Of a stretch of DNA of 64,000 bases, positions 49,101 through 58,100 are shown in pieces; positions within the stretch are counted from its first letter, which is position 1, and each line of letters opens with the position of its first letter. The position numbers were made by a program, and so were the translations under genes. The notes beneath the pieces were generated by a model. It saw only the letters and a list, made by a program, of their open reading frames with translations. It did not search any database and was not told the DNA's origin. Source of the DNA: Roseimaritima ulvae (lineage in GTDB: Bacteria; Planctomycetota; Planctomycetia; Pirellulales; Pirellulaceae); assembly GCF_008065135.1 (NCBI RefSeq), contig NZ_CP042914.1, forward strand, positions 4,135,404 through 4,199,403. The letters are read 5' to 3'.

Positions 49101-52100
49101 TGCGATACCGTCCAAACCGGCGCGAACCACGTCGGACAGGAGAGCCCCGCCGATGGTGTTGTAGCCACGCGCGCGTTGGTCCGTTGGTATCAGGTCTTTA
49201 TCGAACGCAAGTTGGATGGTGGCCGGATCCCGGTTCGATGCGCTGGGATATTCGACGATCACCGTGCCGTTTCGAGCGGCCGAAAAGGTTAACGTCGTGC
49301 CGTTCACTTCGTATTGGTCCGCCGCCAATGCCGTCCCGTTGATACTGGCGATCACCAACCTCGGATCGAGCGGAAGCCGTGACAGGTTCACGGTCGTGGC
49401 ACTCACCAAATCCTTGAATCGATCTCGAACGGCCCCGGTCAACATTGCGGTACCATTCAGGTCGGCGGCCAGTCCGCCGATGCCCGCGCTTAAGTCGATA
49501 GGGGCGTTCATCGAAGCGTTCAATTGCAGTGATGTCGCGGGGACACCGCCCAGCACACCCGGTTCGATGATCAACAACGGCGCAGAACCCGATACTTCCC
49601 CCGATAGATCGATGCCAACAGCAAGTGATACGATTCCCCCCACGTTAAAATCGATGCGGCTGTCGGAGTCGATTGAGAGCGGGCCGATGTCGGGCAGCGA
49701 GAGGGCAAGATTGAGCGATTCGGAGACGTCTTTCTGCAGCTGAATTCCCAGAACCAACACGGTTTGTGTACCCGCAGCATCGGCGTCGCCATCGACCAGG
49801 TCGATCGTCAAATCAACGAGGTCCGGATCGGTGATGCCAAGCTGCGTTTCCAAGGCTTCTTCGAGAAGCGAATCCAGCGAATCGACAGCGGCAACCAGAG
49901 CACTTACATCGCTGATGGCGGCGTCAAGGCGGTCCCGTCCCGGCGCTGCAGCAGGTAAAGCGTCACTGGCAGTCTTTAAAGTTCCGATCACGCTTACCAG
50001 CGTGGAAGCGAGGCTGGACGGTTCGGCTTCCAAAACGGCCGCCAGTTCATTGTTAGCCCGGCGCAGTAACTCCTTGTCGGCATCGCTTCCGGTCAATCGT
50101 TCAATTGCGCCGGTCAACTCGATCTGCACGGCTCGCAACCGCGCTAAGTCAGGACCGGCGGCGATCTTTCTGGCAACTTCCAGCAGATCGTTGGCGATGT
50201 CGAGCGTTTCGTTCAAGCTACGATCGACTAGCGGAATGCGTGCGTTCAGCACTTCTAGATCACTGCTTTGAAGCAGACTGACAAACCCTTGAAGCGCAAT
50301 CGCTATCGTTTCCGGGGAAAATTCACTAAAGCCACTCAGCAAACTGTCGAAGGCGTCATTGGTCGAAAAGGTGGTCTCTGGAATCGGAGTGTTTTCATCG
50401 GCAAAGATGTCGATGTCGATCTGCGGTGCGGCGAGTCCGCCTCCGATCGCAGTCAATACCGAACTTCGAATCGGTAGGTTTGCATCGCCTGTTAAGGTGA
50501 AGGGTTGCCGTGCGATAAAATCACCAAAGTCACGCTCTCGCATTTCACCGAAGGTCAGTCGCCCATCCGGGTCCACAAGATCAATACTCGTGCCAAACTG
50601 GATCGATGCGCGGCCGTCGGTGATGCCGATGTCCAGGATGCCCAGCGCGGCCTGCAAGTCGATATCATCCGCGGTGATCTGTGCACTGACACACAGGTTG
50701 CCACCGCAATCACCTGCGAACGTCGTGTCGAGAAAGAAGTGGTCGATCAGGGAATCCCCGTGCAGCGGTTGCCCTTCGATCACCGAAGTGCCGTCGTCAT
50801 CGTTGGAGACCCCGGTCCCCAGGATTCCCAAATCAAGTGGAGCTGGAGATCGGGTGCCCGTGAGGTCCGTCGCCCCGCGTAGCACAAACTCGTCCGGTCC
50901 GGTGGACCTATCCGTTAGGACAAATCCGTAGCCGTCGGCGGAAATCGCCGCCGAGAACTTTCCAGCCGACACGCCATTTAACCTGTCGAGTATGTCACCG
51001 ACGGTTCGAGAGCCATCGAGATTCAAGAACTCGCTCGTCCCATCGCGAAAGCCAATTTCGATATCGTACCGATCACTTGTCTGGCCCGCGCTGCCTGCCG
51101 CAAATCCAAATGGATCCCCGCCAATAACAGTCATGGCGATGATGTTTGCTTCCAAGGCAAGTAGGGTGACAAGCCCACTGCCGTCAGTTCCCGCTTCGAC
51201 TGGAACGCCGGCGGCAGCAAAGGCTTCATTCAAATCACCCGCCAAGTCGATCACATCGAAGTTGTCCTCCATCGCTGTTGCAGGGATATGAAGGTCAAAG
51301 CTGCTGGTTCCACCTTCCATCAAGTCCAGCTGAACCGAAAAGTCCACATCCTGTGGAGGCAGCGGCGCAGTCGCAGCGGTCAAGCCAACGCTAAAACGCA
51401 CTCCCTGGCCAGCGTTTAGCGCAGCAAGGGGGGTATCTTCGGCGATCTGCTGTCCGCCGACAGCGGAAAGATCGATGCCGACACCAAGATGAAGGCTCGC
51501 GTCCAACGCAAACACCGCATCCGCCCCCGCGATCACTTCCAGGTTGCCAATGCCCAGGTCCAGCCCATCACCAAAATCCATCTCAATCGCTTGCTGGAAA
51601 GAAGCACCCAGCTTCAGCTGCATGGTGATTGATCGTTGCCCGTTCAGATCGTTGTATTGCAGTCCCACATCGAACGGCGAGCCATCGGTTGCATCTGCCA
51701 ACAACAGGTTTAATTCCGTGGCCAGATCGTCCAGCGTGTTAAATTTAAATTCGGATGTGACACGCTGTCCAGCTCCGAACCCCAACGCCTCGTGCGCGGC
51801 GTTCGCGTCGGTCGATTGCTCGTCAGCAAAGCCGATCGCTGCGGCCCCGTTCAGTTGTAGGCTCTCGATGCGGTCGCTGATTGATCGAAGCGTGATGCGG
51901 CCATCGGTCAACACAAATTCAGCCTGTCCCGCGAAGCCGGGATCAGCGGGGGTAAGCGCATCAGCGTTGGAGAGTGCATCCGTTAGAGCTAGATTGAGGT
52001 CCTCAGTCAATTCCGTTGGATTACGGTTGTCCGCGGTAAGCGCGGCAGGAAGGAGGACCGTGATGGGTGCCCCGCCGTTAATCGCGACGGTAAACGACAA

Positions 52101-55100
52101 CTCGTCAGCAACTTGGCCGCCACCGGGTGGTAAACCATCGGCGGTCACCGAAGCGGTCGCTAACGCAAGCGATAACGCGGCACCCGCTTCGATTCCGGCG
52201 ATACTAAGCCGATCACCATCGCGGCTGGCGATCAGCGTGGCGCCGAGTCCGGCGGCGGTAAGCGAACGGTTCAGATCGTCTGCAAGGTCATTCAGCGAGC
52301 GATTGTCTTGAGTGTCCGCAGCGTTGATCCGCACGGTGTTCACCGCACCGCCATCCACTTGGATGAAGAAACTTGCATCTTGTTCCAACTGCCCATCGAG
52401 CCGCGTTGCTGGCGAAGCTGCGGTCAAGATCGGGACGCGATACAACTGGCGAGCAAGATTGGTCAACGTACCACTGAAGTCCACGACCTCTTCAACGGCC
52501 GAGTCCACAAACGGCACGCCGCTTTCAGGATTCAACTGTCCCGCAACCCGTTGCAGCTCGTCACCCATGCGAATCAGCATCAATACGATGTCGCCAGGTT
52601 TGAGGTTCGACAAGTCCGTCAAACCGGCCAAGCCATTGACCTCGACATCGGGCTCCGGTCCTGCAAATAGATCTGCATCGGTGATCGAGATATATGGCGA
52701 TTCGTTGGCCGCAAAATCGAATCCGCCGATCGATGCCGATAGTGGCAGATGGACATCGAGCATATTTCGTGGGACAGGGGGATCTACGGTGTTGTCCATT
52801 GCGGGGGCAACATGGATGTCGACCAGTCCGCCGGTATGTCCCGCCAGTTCGGCAAGCGTCGCCAGGCCATCGCTATTTGCATCCACACCATCCGCAAGAG
52901 AAACCGTCACGTCCGCGGCGATCGACGCATTGCCTCCCACCACGCCCCCTTCAAGAACCCCCAACGTGAACGTTGGGTTCAGGTCTCGCCCTTCCACGGA
53001 CACATTGGCCGTCAGTTCGTCGAACTTGACAAACGCATCGTCGGTATCAAACACGGTTGTATCCGCGTCATCCAACAGGTCGGCCAGATTCACTCCGAAA
53101 CTGAATTGTCCCGCAAGCTGGGCTTGCGTTCGTGGAGCCGCATCGATCGACAATCCGATGCCTTCCGCGGACACTTCCAAATCGAAAGGTATCTGCAGAT
53201 CCGCACTTGCATCAATGACGACATCAAAGGCGATGCGTTGTTCATCGGGAAACAATCCACCCGAGATTTGGAACGGACCGCGGGCCATGGAGCCAGAGGT
53301 TGCAAACCCCAGTCGCGATTGAAGGGCTGTCAGCAGCACATCGGCCAGTCCCAGTGTTGTGGGATTTGGGGTGCTGTCAAAATAGGCAGCGGCACTCGTA
53401 TAAAAACCGATGATATCCCCGACGCGATCGACCGTCGGGTCGTCTGCCGCCAAAGCAAACAGATCATTTAGCGATTGTTCCAAGACGGGAATGGTGGTTT
53501 CCATGACATCGCTAGATGAGACGGCGTCACCAATGCTCTGCATCCGATGTAGAGCAGACAGAATGTGTTCCTGCAATGTGTCGGTTAGCACCACATCGAC
53601 AACGACATCGGGTCGCTGCTGCGCGAAAATGTTCTCTGACTGCAGTTGGATAATCGGCGTTCCGAAGTCGTTCAGACTAAATCCAGCCAGTTCCGCGGTG
53701 ATCGGGAGCGATGCGGCGGCCGAACCGGCGGTATTCAACTCGAAGAAATCGGCGAGCGAGCCCGCTTGTAGTTCAGCCAGCGTGGCAGCTTCGCCATCGT
53801 TAAAGACGATCTCGGCACCTGCACTTGCGACCACCCGAGCGTCGTCGACACCCAGATCGACGAAACTGCCCAAGTCGACGCCCGCTGTAAGGTCAACGAC
53901 GGCTGCCCCCACGCCGGCCGTAAATTCGCGAATATGAATCGTGGCGTCTTCGGTCGCCAGCGAAGGCGTAGTACCGCTGTTGATCAGGCCAAGGAGCCCC
54001 GACAGGTCCAGCGCGAGCTCCAGATCCAGGTCCAACTCCGCTCCCACCAGGGCCTGTCCGCTGCCAGACGCCGTGAAGGGGAGGTTGTCTGGCGTGCGGA
54101 CGTCAAAGTCAACCGTCCGCTGGTTCTCCAGGTCGACGGTCAACCGCAGCATCAGGGATTCCGTCGCCGCATCAAAACCACCGTCAAAGGAGAAGTTTGG
54201 TCCCTCGTCCAGATCGGGGCCGAATACATCGGGCAAGGTTACCTCGATCAGCTCTCCGCGAGGAATACTGCTGGGCAGTTTCGTATCAAGATCAATCACG
54301 GCTCCGCCGAGCTTTGGCAACGACAACTGGCCGAACAACGATCGATCCAAGCTAACGCCGCGGAGGACGGCACCGCTGAGGTTGACGTTGTCCAGTCGCG
54401 TGCCATCGAGGAACGCACCGCTCAGATTCGCACCACCGAGGCCCAGATAGTTAAGATCAAGTTCCGGAGGAGTGACGTCCGGCAATCGGAACCGTGACAA
54501 ATCGACACCGCTGAGGTTGGCGCCCGCGAGGTCAACGTTGGGCCAGTGGATCGGCGAGGAATCACTACCATCGCCCAGCGAAATGCCACGCAGGTCGGCG
54601 AACCGCAAGTCGAGACCGGCCGACAAACCAAGGTCGCCGCCCAGATCTATCGCCCCAAACAAGACGCCATTCAGAGAGGCTCCGCTAAGGTCCACGCCGA
54701 ACAAATTTGCGGGCTGAAAGACACCGCCGCTCGAGCCGTCCCCTCCGCCAAAGTGAACCCCGTCGAGCAGCGCATTTGCAAAGGAAACACCGCGCAGATT
54801 GAGCCCTGGCACTTCCGTTCCCGCAAGGTCAAAGCCCGAAAAGTTGACGGGGTTGCCATGGACATCATGGCCACGGAAGTCGAGCCCGGAGAGGTCGAAT
54901 CCGCTGAAATCGAGACCGAAATCACCAAGACCACTGAACTCGAATCCGTCGATCGCGGGCAAGGATCGTAAGCCCTGCAGATCTAGGTTGACGCCGTTCA
55001 CGTCGGGGCCGATAAAGCTAGCAAAGGTCAGGCCGCTGGTAAATTCAACTCCCGTCGGTCCGTTCCAACCGAAAGCCGGTACCGTTGAAGTGGGCAGCGA

Positions 55101-58100
55101 GGGAAGGTCTGAGAACAGTCGGTCGACGTCCAGATAATTGCTGATCTGCTCTTCACTATCTCGCATTACGTTGGCATCCAACCGTGTGCCGTCTGGCATC
55201 GTGGTCGTACCGCCGAACAACATTCCCGTAATATTAGGGAAATGGCCGTTGACCGCTCCCAACGACACTGCAGAGAAATTGGTGCCGATGGCCAGAGCCC
55301 CCAGAAGCTTTACCCCGTCAAGCGTCGCACCGGAAAGGTTCGAATCTCGCAGCGACACATTGCTGAGGTCCATGCCGCTGAAGTTGACGCCGGAAAGATC
55401 CAGGCCGGACAAATCAAAGCCCCGCAGTGCAAGCGAGTCGCCGACCGTGTCGGCACGGAGATCTTCGTCAGCGGCGACCAAGTGCGTCGAATCAGGTCCA
55501 GACCAAAGCAAATGGGGAACACCAAATCGTCCGCCAAAGCTGCCGTCAGGCCAGACCGTATCGAAATCGAAGAAAGCACCTGCAATGTCGGTCGAAGTAT
55601 CCAGCAGGGCTCCGCGGAAGTTTACGCCCAACAACGAAGCTCCCGAGAAGTTGGCGCCTCGCAGATCCGCTCCCGAGAAATTGCTTCCCCGCAGATCCAC
55701 TCCCGAGAAATCAACCTCTCGCAAATCCGCGCCGCGGAAGTCAACGTTTCGTAAGCGAACCGCTGGAAAGGTAATATCGTTGCTGGGGTCGCTATCCCCT
55801 TGGTCAGCAATATGGAATGCGAAATTGATACCTCGCAGATCCGCGCCCTCAAATTGAAAGCCACTCAAATCGCGAATGCTTGGTCCACGGAAGCGGAAGT
55901 TGCCGCCCGAAGAATTGGGATTGAACCCATCCAGTTCGAGACTGGTAACCTGTTTCAAACGATCTTGAATCGCTGATATGAAGCCGCGAATCGACGGGAA
56001 ACTGGTGTCCGAAAAACTGAATCCGTTAAAGTAGTGCGTGGCGGCGTCGTGCAATGAAAACACTCGGCCGACACCTTCGACTTGCTCGCCAGGAATTTGG
56101 TCGAGGATCAGATCATTCAAACTCTGGCCAAGCAACGGGATATCGGTATTAAGAACCGACGTTCCCAGCACGCCCGTCGCTGCGGTATCCAACTGCAAAA
56201 GCAGATCCAGCAAGGTGTCGCGAATGGTTTCGGAGATTTGCAAATCAAGCGAGACGTTCGGTGAAGTCACCGCCAGCACGCCGTCAGAGACAGTAAACAG
56301 TGGGTCGGCCTGCACCAAAACGGTGGCCGTTCCAAATGCCGAGGAAGCGAAGTCTCCGATCTGTGCATTTAACGGCAGCGTCGCATCCAACGCACCCGAA
56401 GCGGTAAAGTCGATCGCCTGCCGCAAGCCATTGGGGCCAAGTTCCACCAAGTCGGTAACGGTGAATCGGTTGCTTCCGTCCGGAGCCAGCAACATAAGAT
56501 TGGATCCCGCATCCAACCGGAATGTTCCATCATCGACGCCGATGTCGAACCCATCAAACTGAACTCCAAGGGTCCAATCCTCGACGTTCATTTCCACCGT
56601 GGCGTTCAAACCATCGAACTCCACGAACACGTCACCCGCATCCAAAGTCGTGCTATCGTCGCCATCGGTCAAATCTGCTAAGTCGACGCCAAAGGCGAAG
56701 GCACTGTTTAATTGAGATACAACATCGACCACCAGCGGGTCACTCAGTGTGATGCCGGTCGCCGACAAGCCGGGAATCCGCGAGTCCAAATCGAGGGTAA
56801 GCTGCCGACTTGGATTCGCGTCGATAATAACGTCGAACCGCAGTTGGTTGGTCTCGGGAAATAGTCCGCCGGCAATCTCGATCGGCCCCACGGCGACGCG
56901 TTGCTGAAGTTCATCAATTAGTACTTCGACCAGACCAAACGCACTGGGCGTCCTGCCGGAGGAGCGTTCGGCGTTAAAGTACTGCTGGGCTCGATCGTGC
57001 AAATTCAACACATCGCCCACCGCATTCACGTCAACGTGAGTCGCGGCGTCAGCGAACAAATCGTTCAGCGTTTGGTCGAGGACCGGCACGGAGGTTGATA
57101 GGGCGGCGTTTGTCGATACGGTGTTGCCGATCGATGCGAGTTGCGACAGTCCTGATAACACGCGTTGCTGAACGGCATCGTTCAGCAATACGTCCACCAC
57201 CACGTTGGGTGCTTGCCGACGGAAGATATTGTCTGACTGCAACTGGATGATCGGCGTGCCAAAATCGTTTACGTCGAATCCAGCAAGTGAGGCGTTGATC
57301 GGCAGCGATGCGGCGGCGGTTCCCGTAGCATTGATCTGGAAGAAGTCCGCAATTTGACCTTTGCGGAGATCCGCAAGCGTAGCGACTTCGCCGTCGTAAA
57401 AGTTGATTTCAGCTCCGGCTTGCGCTACCAGTCTTGCATTTTCCACACCCAAATTCGCGAAGCCAGGTAAGCCTGCGGTTGCCGATAGGTCGACGACCGC
57501 GGCCGCGACGTCTGCGGTGAATTCGCGGATCTGGATCGTGGTATCGTCGGTGGTTAGCGACGGCGTTTCGCCGCTATTGATCAACGCGAGTAACCCTGAC
57601 ACGTCCAGCCCAAGTTCGAGGTCGAGGTCAAGAGCCGCTCCGATCAGCGCTCTGCCGCCGCCGGTCGCAGTGAAGGGCAAGCCGCTGGGGGTACGGACAT
57701 CGAAGTCGATCGTCTGTTGGTTCTCCAAGTCGACGATCAGACGCAGCCCCAGAGTTTCGGTGGAAGCATCAAATCCACCATCGAAGGTGAAGTTGGGGCC
57801 TTCGTCCTGGTCGGAGTCCAGTACATCCGGCAAAGTCACGTCGATCAACTCGCCACGCGAGATAGTAGGCGGCAGACGCGTGTCCAGATCGATCACGGCG
57901 TTGCTGAAATTTGGTAACGCCAAGCTGTCGAACAACGTACCCGCCAGATCGACGCCTCGAAGCACCGCGCCGCTAAGGTTGACACTATCGAGTCGCGTGC
58001 CAGCGAGGTGTGCGCCGCTGAAGTTTGCGCCGCCTAGTCCGAAGCGTGACAAATTTAGAACGGAAAGGGGAATGTCGGGCAAGCGGAAACGAGATAGATC